A stretch of 64,000 nt of DNA from Branchiostoma belcheri (lineage: Eukaryota; Chordata; Leptocardii; Amphioxiformes; Branchiostomatidae), in the NCBI RefSeq assembly GCF_001625305.1, contig NW_017803987.1, forward strand, positions 2,747,737-2,811,736, given 5' to 3'. Of the stretch, positions 1-9,702 are shown in pieces (within the stretch, counting starts at the first letter, position 1; each line of letters opens with the position of its first letter). The notes under the pieces are model-generated. The model made no database searches, had not been told where the DNA came from, and saw only the letters and a list, made by a program, of their open reading frames with translations. Made by a program: the position numbers and the translations under genes.

Positions 1-305
1 TGAGGACGGAAACAAGATGGACGCCTTCCAACAGTCGTTTGAAAAGAGTCGCCACGCCATCGTGTTTCTGACCAAGACGGTGATTCGCTACATGGAGGAG
101 AGAAGAAACGCGGAGGCGACGTTTCGAATGTCGACCTTCTTGTGTAAGATTTTGTCGAGTCACGACAAGAAGGTCACGCGGCGGCTGATTCCGATCAAGA
201 TGACCAATGACAGAACTCCGTCTGTCCTGTGTGATCTGTCTGTACTGGAGCCAGGACAGGTGGGGTTTAGGAGAAAACTCTTCAGGTGTCTCAGTGTGCC
301 CCCAG
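1..305 (+). CDS. TIR-domain exon (5' end off window)
   Basis: The frame is open from base 2 and reads EDGNKMDAFQQSFEKSRHAI onward, ending at a GT donor (gtaggt) after 305 in phase 1. The hydrophobic strand AIVFLTK and the following charged helix are typical of the distal half of TIR domains. The ATG at 17 is internal and is not a likely start, because the open frame and the domain both continue upstream. Confidence 0.78.
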
Positions 306-3242
306 GTAGGTAATACTAGCTGTTTTGTATGTTGATAACCCAATACCAGTACTACTGGTAGCCTAATTAAAAAGCACTCCAAATGATCATCTAACTGATC
401 AACCCTCTAGATGCTTGAAGGTAAGTACATGTATCTATATTAAACCTGAGAGAATTGGGCACTCCTGCCTTATATATGGCTAACATCAATCATTCATTAT
501 CAATTAAATCTTTTAAAAAATGGTTTTTGACTGTTTCCACAAACTCTAGAATGCGGCTCCAGAAAGTGATTGTTTGTCTCATTCAAACTACCAAGACTTA
601 GCCGTTTTTATAATGTTTTCTTTTGGTGATAATGTTGTCTTGCTTGTCTGTGTTTGTTTGTTTGTTTGTTTGTTTGTTGGAATAGCATGGTTACCAAACT
701 GCTTCCAACAGAACGAAAGAGACTCGGCAGCTAAAAAATTATAGAAAATTGGTTTAGTAACCATGTTATTATTACAATACCAAAATTGAAATATGGTAAA
801 TGAGTATGGACCTATTCATTAACTCTAGGTTTAACTTCTAAGCCTAACATTAGATTTTTGTAGTCAATTTATAGCTACACTTCCTATTATTAAACAGTAC
901 ATGTGCACATTGTTGTTCCACAGGACCAAACACCCCTTCAGACCTCCAGTGCAGACAGAAGGTGCAGGAGATACAGAAGAAAGTGAAGCTGTCAGATGCT
1001 GTGGTACAGAGGCTGGCAAATAGACTAGACATCCCAGCTGATGTCATGGCTGATATCCAACAGGAGTACGGAGGATGCAAGGCAAGGGCTATGGAGGTGG
1101 GTGATAAACGTTAACTCATACACAATTTGTGTATGTTTCACTTCAACATAATAGAGACATGCCTGGGTACCATTCGGATTTTCGCTCCGCAATCATGTGA
1201 TTTTTTCGAGCGTGGCGGAGCGAAAATCTGGATGGTACCCAGGCTAAATAGAGACAAGGGGGCATGGGAATTTATCTGTGTTGGTAGATGTTATATTGGT
1301 AGATTACCAAAGGCACATCTGACTTGCTATTTGAAGCCCTTGTCATACATTCAGAACCTTCCCCTGGCCACACCTACTGTTCGATACAAAATCAAATTTA
1401 AGTTAAATTTGAGTCAAATCTCAAGCCCCAACCGACCATACACCAGCCAACCATTAAACATGGCCAAAGCTCCCATCAATACCCAAGTAATATACACATT
1501 TTTTTAACACCTGCTGCCAACCACAGCCAACCTTGCTCTCGACCTACTCCTAACGGTGGTTGGGGGGAGTTTGGCCAATGTTTGGTAGGCAATATTTGAC
1601 TGTGTGATAGGGGCTTAAGTCACGTTTGGGATGTTTACAAATTGTATGTTGAAGAGAGAGAGAGAAGAGAGAATATATGTGTGAACAGACACTCTAGCAG
1701 AACATACCCTTGTTGTTTGTTGATATGTAGTTGCCCCCGGTTACAGGTAGTGGACTGTTGGAGAACTCACTATGGTAAGGAGGCCTCCATGGACAGGCTG
1801 ACTGAGGCTCTGCGGAGTATAGCAGAACAGACTCTGCAGGAGGGAGCTCCGTGGAGCAGAGTAGGAGCGCCTCGGCAGGCAGAACCACGTCGGCAGAGTC
1901 CAGGTGAGGCCTGGAGTTCTCTAGCCTCTTAGCAGGCTCTAGGAGCTGGCCCTTTTTAATCTGGTAGCCTCCAAGTATGTAAGCATGCTTTTTTTTAACT
2001 AGTAGTAGTAGCCTTCTGTATCAGTATAGCTGGTATAACCGCCTTTTGGCATAACACACCAGCTTTGCAGGCACACAGCGCATCTTAGCAGGTGTTTTGA
2101 TCATGAGTTCGGCTTTTTTGTGGGGGTTATAATGTGCTTTTTTTTTGGTAATGGCCTATCGGTTCTCAGTAGACATTTACAATTTCTAGTGTACCACTTC
2201 ACCAAAAACAGGTACAAAAGTGCAGAGAACAGATATGCTGCTATAAAGGAGGCTACTCGACCTGCACCAAATTTTCAACTTGTTGTTAACTCAGTTGTGT
2301 GTTTGACAATTTAGCTGTTTTCCATCCATCCAGTTTTGCATCATCTTCCAGTGGATCCACCCTCGATGGAACCAGTCCAGCGAGTGGGTAGGTATTATTT
2401 ACTACTCCTATCCTGGCATCTTTCCCTACTTATAAGAACCTAAGGTATAGGATGGGTACCAGGCTAAAGTTACCCCAATATATCAATGCCTCTACATGTA
2501 CAGGTATGTTCTATGCCCCTACACTCCGACACCCCTATATTCCAGCAACCCTAACCTATTTCATAAGGAGTTCTGGACTGCATATAGTGGTGTAGAAACA
2601 CGGTGTTGCAACATTATGAGGACTTCCCAATTTAGCTATCTAACTATGTTGGTTAGAGTTTCTCTTGAAGCACTAGTGCCTGGAGCCATCTGACCATGGA
2701 GGTAGAAAAAGACCTCCATGATCTGACCAATCCAGAGCTTTGTTAGACAGCCATACTTTGTTGTTTTTTTATTTCTTTTAACTTCAATATGCAGCATGAT
2801 TGATCCATTTTTGTACAGTCATATGAAATTGTTTCTTTTGCAGCATCTTTGGAGGCACAAATGGGAGACTTGTCCCTCACAGACCAGTCACAGAGGAAGG
2901 CTACAGGTAAACTCTCTTCTGTTATGCAAGGGGGAGGTTGTAGTCCTTTTCAATTGATAAGAATTAGTTTTTGGTTGTGTCATTGAAGAGAAACAAATCT
3001 TGTGCACATCAATGAAACTATAGATATATATCCTATGATAGGATAAACCTATTTTATTATTCTTATTATAATATATTAATCAAATATTACCAATTGATTA
3101 TATATGCCTGTATTTACCATTTTCACTTTAATTTGTGACAGTTACTGCAACATTTGACATTTTGTTCCTTTCTTTACTTCAAGGCAAAGTGGAGGACAAA
3201 AAGAAGTCTGCCCGTTCTAAACAGAAAGAACCGGCACAGTAG
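1..3242 (+). CDS. TIR-Death domain protein, 3' part of gene
   Basis: This is a split gene running in from the left edge. Exons are about 2-305, 924-1096, 1747-1903, 2334-2387, 2844-2906 and 3184-3242, all with GT/AG borders and compatible phases (1, 0, 1, 1, 1). The first exon encodes the C-terminal half of a TIR domain (SRHAIVFLTK, then a helix and RLIPIKM). Exons two and three together give a Death domain (LSDAVVQRLANRLDIP ... VVDCWRTHYG ... MDRLTEALRSIAE). The last exons form a short polar tail ending KQKEPAQ and TAG. TIR and Death modules pass on Toll/IL-1-type signals in the cytoplasm by homotypic binding, so an adaptor role is likely. MyD88 has the opposite order, Death then TIR. What lies upstream (LRRs, a membrane span or another adaptor module) is outside the window. 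Confidence 0.8.
683..768. repeat. degenerate hairpin element
   Basis: Imperfect inverted ends (tagcatggttaccaaac against the reverse complement of ggtttagtaaccatgtta) enclose about 50 bases. The ends resemble those of the hairpin at 18791-18874. Flanking 9-mers match at only 6 of 9 positions, so this is probably an old copy. Confidence 0.4.
924..1096 (+). CDS. Death-domain exon, first half
   Basis: The acceptor cag ends at 923 and the donor gtgggt starts at 1097. Phase 1 in and phase 0 out match the neighbouring exons. It encodes helices 1 to 3 of a Death domain (KVKLSDAVVQRLANRLDIP, then DVMADIQQEYGG). Confidence 0.75.
1160..1246. mobile_element. hairpin foldback MITE, 10-bp target duplication
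   Basis: The two arms are near-perfect inverted copies (gcctgggtaccat, then cggattttcgct) separated by a short AT-rich loop. The 10-mer aatagagaca is repeated exactly on both sides (1150-1159 and 1247-1256). It lies in the intron that interrupts the Death domain and belongs to the same family as 24799-24881. Confidence 0.75.
1747..1903 (+). CDS. Death-domain exon, second half
   Basis: It begins after ttacag and ends before gtgagg. It encodes VVDCWRTHYGKEASMDRLTE and then ALRSIAEQ. The conserved Trp of the Death-domain W-x-x-x-x-G signature and the terminal L-x-x-AL helix are visible. A proline/arginine-rich linker follows. Confidence 0.75.
2008..2095 (-). repeat. 50-bp-tail repeat fragment
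   Basis: It matches the unit that is tandemly repeated at 48637-48888 (tctgtatc..tatagctggtataaccgcc..ggcataacacaccagc) and continues into the flank also seen at 30841-30905 and 56777-56850 (agctttgcaggcacacagcgc). It is interpreted as the 3' end of a retroposon in minus orientation. Confidence 0.5.
2334..2387 (+). CDS. small linker exon of the TIR-Death gene
   Basis: It reads HHLPVDPPSMEPVQRV in the phase required by its neighbours and is followed by gtaggt. A second acceptor at 2351 would shorten it by 18 bases and keep the frame, so the 5' border is uncertain. Confidence 0.5.
2844..2906 (+). CDS. small exon of the TIR-Death gene
   Basis: It is bounded by tttgcag and gtaaac and encodes SLEAQMGDLSLTDQSQRKAT in phase 1 to phase 1. 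It has no recognisable domain. Confidence 0.55.
3184..3242 (+). CDS. terminal exon of the TIR-Death gene
   Basis: It is bounded on the left by ttcaag and encodes the lysine-rich tail KVEDKKKSARSKQKEPAQ followed by TAG. Polyadenylation signals lie about 210 bases downstream. Confidence 0.6.
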
Positions 3243-3283
3243 AACAACTCATCTGACTGCCATAGTGTTACCTTCTGTACTAC

Positions 3284-3392
3284 AGATCTATATCTGTAAT
3301 AGCCTGTATAACTGCCCCTCGGCATAACATACCAGCTTCTGTATCTGTATTTGTATAGCTGGGGTAACTGCCCTTCAGCATAACACACCATA
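3284..3392 (-). repeat. two copies of the 50-bp-tail repeat
   Basis: Two adjacent units (tctgtaatagcctgtataactgcccctcggcataacataccagc, then a second with ggggtaactgcccttcagcataacacacca) lie in the 3' UTR region of the TIR-Death gene, in the same orientation as 2008-2095. Confidence 0.5.
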
Positions 3393-3448
3393 TACAGTAA
3401 GGTGTCGGATGTCAGCAAAAAAAAAAGAATTGACAATCAATTTTAAGT

Positions 3449-3468
3449 AATAAAGTAGAGAAAATAAA
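3449..3468 (+). promoter_or_regulatory. tandem polyadenylation signals
   Basis: AATAAA occurs at 3449-3454 and again at 3463-3468, about 210 bases after the stop codon of the TIR-Death gene and on the same strand. Confidence 0.5.
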
Positions 3469-4292
3469 TGACGTATAGGTTTGTACAAAATAGGTCCTGA
3501 GGACTTTTGAGCTGTCTTTTAACTTGTTGTACTAAATTTTCACTTGTCTGAGACAAGAATATAGGCAAATTGCCAGCCTATAGATTTATACAGTGTACTA
3601 GCCTGGGATGCAGCCATGCGGTAAGGGTGGTTACAGCTGAATACAGCTGCCTCAGGCAGCTGGGTTTTAGGCTATAAGCTGAGACAGCTGTAGGTGGATG
3701 TTTGACAGTAACATCTATGGAGATTTTAATGTATATTTTGATAGATATTTTATATGGATCTTCAACTGGCTAAAATATATACAAGAAATGTGACAAATAA
3801 TGAGGGCTCAGAATACTTGAAACATGTTTAAAAAGAATACAATGTATATTTTGCATATACATGTACATGTATGTGTGCATCTGGGTATCTGTGATCAGAA
3901 CTAGGGAATACACTGCAGGAATTGTGCAGAAGTGATGCAACAAAAAAAGTTCATTCAGATCATTCCATCATTTTTCTAATACTTTATACACATAATGTTA
4001 CTATAGGCACTGAAGAAATATCCAAATAATGTTTCTACATTTATAAATGGTTTCTTAATGTAAAATGTGTCTCTACATCATTTCATACAACATATTTGAA
4101 ATGAATGAATTGAAGGACCCAAATCTTACACAGACCTTCTTTGTTCTTACATGTATATTGTGCCTTTTCTTAAACACACTTATGATGGTACTATTGCTGC
4201 TATAAATTGTAAATATAATAATGGCATGTTTTATACAGAATGAAGATGATATTTCAATCATATTTCCATTGACAACCTAAAAACAAGCAATA

Positions 4293-4661
4293 AGGCCACA
4301 CCAATTTAATTTCGTGGTTAACGGATTTTTCTAGAAAAATAATGGAGCGTGCGGGCGACAAAAAAATAAAAATAAAAACAGGCCTAGGCATCCTATTATG
4401 GCCCAGAATGGTATGATAGGAGCCATGAAGTCAACACGCCAGGCTGGTTCAAAATTTAAACAATGAATATTGAACTTTTAATGATACCATTGCATTGAAA
4501 GATGGAATAGCTGTAACAACTAGGATGAAATGGGCTGTTTTCAACTGTTCAGGGCAAAATATGAGCATTTTGCAGTTGATTCTGGATATTTATTTTTATT
4601 TGCAAATCTGAAAAAAATGAAGCGGCGAATCCGTTAACCAAGAAATTAAATTGGTGTGGCC
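4293..4661 (-). mobile_element. TA-flanked MITE, family GGCCACACC (copy 1)
   Basis: Terminal inverted repeats of about 34 bp ((a)ggccacaccaatttaattt ... and its complement aaattaaattggtgtggcc) enclose about 300 bp with no coding capacity. TA lies at both borders. The internal order (tagaaaaataatggagcg first) is reversed relative to most other copies in the window. Confidence 0.8.
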
Positions 4662-5404
4662 TAAAGCTATCATAGAAGGAACATGTCTGTTCATTGAACA
4701 TATTTTATGCAATTGTGTACTGACTTTGATACAAGACTGAGTATTGAGCTATATACATCACTCTAGAACCTTAGTTGCAGTTCAGTTGTCTCCTGTTACT
4801 ATCACACTATTTTATATTGGACAAGTGGAAAATACAGTTGTTTAATAGTCCACTGTGTCAAGGGGACGGTATTGAAAGTCAGAGCCCATCCCTCTCCTTC
4901 CACCAACTTCTACCAAGCCAGGTACTGAGGTACCCATTTTACACTTGGGTGGAGTGCAAAAGAAACTTATGTACACTGCCTTAGGCCACAACAAGTAAAT
5001 TTTATGGATGACATCCATTGCAGATTCCAAATCTAATGCGAGCGGGCAAAGAAAATCAAGGTGGGCCGAAAAAACAAGGTTCCTACAATTTAAAATTTTG
5101 ACTCAATCGTACAAATGGTTATGATTCAGTAGGAACATCACATATACACAGTCAGCATCACATATCACTGCATCAAAGTAAGAAACAAAACATTAAATCA
5201 GAGCCTTTTCTTGTCTCCTCTCTTCATAGTTGTCTGCCATCCACCCTCCGGTATGGCAACATACATCTTTGCCCATTTTCGGCATGTTGACCACTGTGAG
5301 AAGGCAACAAAATTTCTCTTTTTTTTTCAAAATCAGGCAAAAATTAATGCGCGCGCTGATGTCATCCATAAAAATTACTTGCTGTGGCCTTACTCAATAA
5401 CATG

Positions 5405-5480
5405 ACTTCCACCCTGGAATTGAACCTATGACCTCTTGATCTCGAATCTATTATACATGGCTACTGTCATACTCTTGATG
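5405..5480 (-). repeat. tRNA-like (SINE head) fragment
   Basis: On the minus strand the segment reads agaggtcataggttcaattc, matching a polymerase III B box (GGTTCAATTCC). No convincing acceptor stem was found, so it is a retroposon fragment rather than a tRNA gene. Confidence 0.35.
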
Positions 5481-5583
5481 AAGTGACGATACACTTTACA
5501 TTTCTAATCTATTTTTTTAAATTCATGACCGTGAATTACACGAACTGAACTTGTACAATTTACATTTGCTGATGATTTAACAA

Positions 5584-5589
5584 TTTATT
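5584..5589 (-). promoter_or_regulatory. polyadenylation signal
   Basis: AATAAA on the minus strand, about 17 bases beyond the stop codon of the LRR gene at 5606-6412. Confidence 0.4.
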
Positions 5590-5605
5590 GTATTTTATGC
5601 GGACC

Positions 5606-6412
5606 TCATTTCTTGAAAACGAACAAAGGCTTGGAGTGTTTTGGACAAGGTTTCAAGTTGGTTCTTTTTGTGTGTGGGCGAGTACTATTCGCCTGTACGA
5701 CATAGCCACAATCTTTGGAGAACTTGTGCAAAGGAAAATCTTTCAGATTTTCCGGAGCAGCACATTTGGGCACACTCATTTCGGTAGCAAAATGGTCAAA
5801 AAACGGATGATAGCTGAGCTGACAGTATTTCCTATAATTGCAATGGAAAAGAATGCACAAATCATTAGCAAACCATTCCATAGTACCATCACAGTGAATG
5901 GGGTTACCATGTATATACATGAACCTCACCCATCGCCATTTATTTGGACCTAGGCCGAGGTTAGCAGCGGAAAACCTGACAAGATTGTTGTAAGCTAGGT
6001 TGACAGTGCGCACATTATTTAACCCTTGACTGACGGCCAAATCCAACCTCACAGTAGATAGGAAATTATACGACAAATCCAGCGTTAAAAGGAGCTTCAA
6101 GTTTTTCAAAGACTCCCACGAGAAGGATGTGATGAAATTTTGGCTGAAATTTAGGATGTAAACGTGCGAGAGTTTGGATAGGTCAGGGATGGTTTGCAGA
6201 CGATTGTTCTGGAGGTACACCCTTTCTACAAGACGTGGAAGGTTAGTAGGCAGACTAGTTACATTGGAATCCGTGCAGTTGATGGTGATAAGAAAGTCAA
6301 CTTTCTCATAACATCTTTCGGGCAGACGGTCACTGGTAACAGTGCCGGCTATCAGTTGCATGAGAATCAAACACTTCAAGTATGTTACAATCATTGCAGC
6401 GTCACATGTCAC
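5606..6412 (-). CDS. secreted LRR protein, 268 aa
   Basis: This is an intronless open frame. Residues 8 to about 26 (MIVTYLKCLILMQLIAGTV) look like a signal peptide, so Met8 may be the true start. About four leucine-rich repeats follow (for example LVERVYLQNNRLQTIPDLSK and LLLTLDLSYNFLSTVRLDL). An LRRCT-type cap comes next (GNPIHCDGTMEWFA, with further Cys residues and VPKCAAPENLKDFPL). The protein is paralogous along its whole LRR and cap region to the gene at 8668-9702, but it ends about 20 residues after the cap-tail KDCGYVV without the linker and membrane span of that gene. It is either a secreted form or a truncated copy. Ligand and function cannot be told from sequence; an extracellular recognition role is an inference from the family. 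Confidence 0.72.
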   Translation of the reverse strand: MTCDAAMIVTYLKCLILMQLIAGTVTSDRLPERCYEKVDFLITINCTDSNVTSLPTNLPRLVERVYLQNNRLQTIPDLSKLSHVYILNFSQNFITSFSWESLKNLKLLLTLDLSYNFLSTVRLDLAVSQGLNNVRTVNLAYNNLVRFSAANLGLGPNKWRWVRFMYIHGNPIHCDGTMEWFANDLCILFHCNYRKYCQLSYHPFFDHFATEMSVPKCAAPENLKDFPLHKFSKDCGYVVQANSTRPHTKRTNLKPCPKHSKPLFVFKK

Positions 6413-7264
6413 TGTAAGACTCTACATCACAACAATGTCTACTTTCTTCTAGTCCAAAATGATTTGTTCCCACGACTTGAGATGGTTTCTTAGTTGCGTT
6501 GTTTCACGAACACTTGCGTTGAAATAGCAACCTGCAGAATATCGACATGTACACGATAGATTTCAGCTGTGAGCTCCTAAACTAGCTTAAAGCATCCAAT
6601 GCAATTTCAGGACACCATAAGTCAATTTTTGTCATTTTTTTATTGTAATAAGTTCAAACAACCCTATCCCATAGCATACGTATGCGAGGATCTGTCCTTG
6701 GTGCTGAACCATCGGTTACATTCAACTCCGTTTTTTAGACCTTCTTAGAACCGTGCTTTATCCAGAACCATTCTGAATAGTTCACGTGTATCACAATTTG
6801 TGAAAAAGGTAAATAATACACTCTGTGCTTTCTATAACAAGATTAGCACACCACGTATACATACCTCGAAATTCACCAGGAGAACGACCAATGCTCCCAC
6901 TGTGGCAGGTAGACAGTGTGTCTGCAGCAAACAAAGCCCAAAGCTATACAAACTTCAGTTCCAGATTCCTGAATACCTTTACATACACGTGGCACGACAT
7001 GCAATGTCTCATCTGTTAATCCTACCACGTACAAAGTTGTACGTCAAAGTTATTCATCAGCCAAAAAAAAAAAGAAAAGAAAATGACGTGCACTTGCAAT
7101 TGATTTGCAGACTAGTCTGGAGAAAATGGATGAAGCTTACATAAGTTACATGTATAATGCTTTATGTGACGTGGTCTTATCAGTATGTCTGTGATAGTAC
7201 TGGCAAAATCTTTTTAAAATGGAGGTATTGTTTTTGGCATGTCAGTGTGTGCGTGTGCGTGTGT

Positions 7265-7360
<96 letters not shown>

Positions 7361-8667
7361 GCGTGGTCCCCATGTCAAGTTAAGTTGCAATGGTCATTAA
7401 TCACGTCTGTATCTGGTAGCACTCGCTGTTTTCTTATTTTTTATACATGAAATATACTACTACTACTAGTGTATCACATTCACTCCCATGGCACGTGGAC
7501 GTGGCCTTTTCATTTCATTTTGTCTACCCCGTTTTTTTTAAGTAATTTTCCAAAACCTTGAAGTGAATCTTGCTCGTCTTATCAAGGAGCTTAAACAGCC
7601 CAGGTGTACGACGTTTTGCACACGTAACTCTTGTAGACACTGCTATAGAAAAATAACGTTAAACTCGTCCATAAATTTTAGACTTCTGTTTATTTCGTTC
7701 AAATTTTCCTTGCACTCACATGTACGGTGCATTTCACATATCCCAAGAATGCATACCGTATATATTTCAAGTGGAACAAGACAATTCAACAACAAAATGT
7801 AAATATGACATCATGTGTAACTGGTACAACTAATATCCTGTTTTCATTAAGGTTAACTTTAATTTCTCGTATGTTTTACGTATGAACAAAGGCTGTAACA
7901 GTTGGTGTTGCAGAAAATGTACATACTGTATATTACTTTGTGCTGACTCAATATCATCACTAGTTCAGCTACAGTTAGCTCACGGCTAATAGTTTGCAAA
8001 GATCTTTACATTAATTACGAGTAGAGATAAAGTGTATCAACGAAAATAGTCTCATCGTCTCATACTGTCTTGCTCGAGCAGCAAATACTAAACAAAACAA
8101 GAAATATAAGATTCCAAACCTCTGGGAGGTATATTATGTACTAGTATATACAATGCATAATGTTTACAACGACTGCCAACAATTTCAGACAACACATGAT
8201 TAACAGCAACCTTACCAGTAACGCTACATGGCTTACAAGACAGGTGATATCATAATAAAAGCTTACCCCCTATATACTAGTAAAGTAGTGTGGTATTGGC
8301 AACAACTGTTCATGGACGATACCACACATACAGCACGGGGGAATGGTTTTATTTTGATATACTTAAAATACAGATGAGAAACTAGAACATACGAAACATC
8401 CGCCATACCAAAAATGGACCTATCCCCCTCCCGGACAAATTTACTGTTCCTAAATCAACCCTGTCCAAAATATGACTTGGTGTGTTGAAGCCATAACAAA
8501 AACCAAATCATCTAGACCTCAAGGACTAATCATATTCCAAAAATCAAAGAAATCCTTCCAACCCACCATGAGTTACAGCTGCGAACACACAAACACGACC
8601 GAAAACAGTACCTTCCTACGGAAGGATATCACCTTCCCCGGAGGTTATAATGCCTTTTGTTTTACTT
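6413..8667. other. intergenic between LRR paralogues
   Basis: No gene was recognised. The stretch contains a long GT microsatellite at about 7245-7358. The rest is AT-rich with only short chance open frames. The promoter of the minus-strand LRR gene should lie just above 6412, but no clear core elements stand out. Confidence 0.5.
7245..7358. repeat. (GT)n microsatellite
   Basis: About 110 bases of nearly pure GT dinucleotide, with minor GC or AT interruptions at the left end. It produces an artefactual Cys-Val open frame. Confidence 0.95.
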
Positions 8668-9702
8668 TCAACGCCATGCTGACCGATAGCGACATATCAC
8701 GACGACAAGAAAGAATAATATTGCCATGACAGCAGTTATAGCACCTGCAACTTTTGCTTCGGGCACGTGGGATTTCTGTTTCTTAGCAGCGGATTCAGTG
8801 ACATACCGATTCGGGGCAATATTGTCTACTGAAGATACAACCATGTGTGCTGTGACGATGTTAACCTTCGTTTTATCCCCAAAGTGTTTTGAAGCAAATT
8901 CAGATTCGGTTTGTGTCGCGGAAAATCGAGTTTCAATAGTTTTGCTAGTATAGCTGTTGGTCTGAACTTCTTGTTCGCAGGCTTTTAGATTTACTTCGTG
9001 TAAAGGGACGTTATGTAGGGTTTTAGGACTGTGACATTTTGGTATGCCATTGATAAAGTCGTGGTAAAGGAGGCCATATTCATCGGCAACTGTACATTTG
9101 AAGGGCCAACACCCATGAAAGGTACTAGCCATTTCTGCCAACCATAATATGCGACAGTCGCACTGGATAGGATTACCCTTAACGGACCTGTACCCTGTTC
9201 TGTTAGGATTGGGCAAGTTTGCCACATCTATTGAAGGATTGACAAGGTTTAACAGAGAAAAGGTGGCCAAGCGATTGTGGGACACGTCTACCCTGTAGAG
9301 CGATGTTAGCACGCCTTTTTCGAGCAAGTCAAGCCGAATGGACGTCAACTGGTTGTGGGACAAATCAAGCCGATAAAGTTTTGTCGTATTTGTCAAAGAT
9401 TTCCAGGGAAATATTTTAATGAGATTGTGGCTGAGGTTGAGAAGCTGGATGAACCGAAATTCGGATAAGTCTGGGACGGTTTGGATACGGTTTTCCTGAA
9501 GGAAAACCTTTTTCACGAAGGGTGGGAGGCTAGTTGGTAGACTGGTTATGTTTGAACGTGCGCAATTAATTTCATTGTCAAAAGTCTCAAAATGAGTAAC
9601 ATTACCATTATGATGATAACATGTGGTCGGAAAAGGGTCACCAAATACTGTACTTGTTATATCTGCCATTAAAATGAAGAGCATGAAGTGTTTTATCGCC
9701 AT
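8668..9702 (-). CDS. LRR transmembrane protein, 344 aa
   Basis: This intronless frame starts with a hydrophobic signal peptide (MAIKHFMLFILMADITSTVF). It has an N-terminal Cys-containing cap (CYHHNGNVTH ... INCARSN) and four to five leucine-rich repeats (KKVFLQENRIQTVPDLSEF, IQLLNLSHNLIKIFPW, LYRLDLSHNQLTSIRLDL, LYRVDVSHNRLATFS). A classical LRRCT follows (GNPIQCDCRILWLAEM, with later Cys residues). Then come a Ser/Thr-rich stalk of about 90 residues and a membrane span near residues 318-340 (AGAITAVMAILFFLVVVICR) with only a few cytoplasmic residues. The topology fits a type I surface receptor or co-receptor without its own signalling domain. It is a tandem paralogue of the gene at 5606-6412. 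No TIR domain is attached, although a TIR-Death gene lies nearby. Confidence 0.78.
   Translation of the reverse strand: MAIKHFMLFILMADITSTVFGDPFPTTCYHHNGNVTHFETFDNEINCARSNITSLPTSLPPFVKKVFLQENRIQTVPDLSEFRFIQLLNLSHNLIKIFPWKSLTNTTKLYRLDLSHNQLTSIRLDLLEKGVLTSLYRVDVSHNRLATFSLLNLVNPSIDVANLPNPNRTGYRSVKGNPIQCDCRILWLAEMASTFHGCWPFKCTVADEYGLLYHDFINGIPKCHSPKTLHNVPLHEVNLKACEQEVQTNSYTSKTIETRFSATQTESEFASKHFGDKTKVNIVTAHMVVSSVDNIAPNRYVTESAAKKQKSHVPEAKVAGAITAVMAILFFLVVVICRYRSAWR

Larger units (their letters stand above)
3243..5605. other. intergenic, no gene seen
   Basis: This AT-rich stretch lies between the TIR-Death gene and the first LRR gene. It holds polyadenylation signals, two retroposon tail units, one complete MITE (4293-4661) and a tRNA-like segment on the minus strand near 5405-5480. 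Open frames here are short and show no coding character. Confidence 0.6.

Noticed and set aside
5588..5953. A 121-residue plus-strand open frame over the LRR gene.
   Set aside because: Antisense of the LRR coding region without domain character; the minus frame has signal peptide, repeats and cap.
7157..7450. A Cys-Val repeat open frame.
   Set aside because: Translation of the GT microsatellite.
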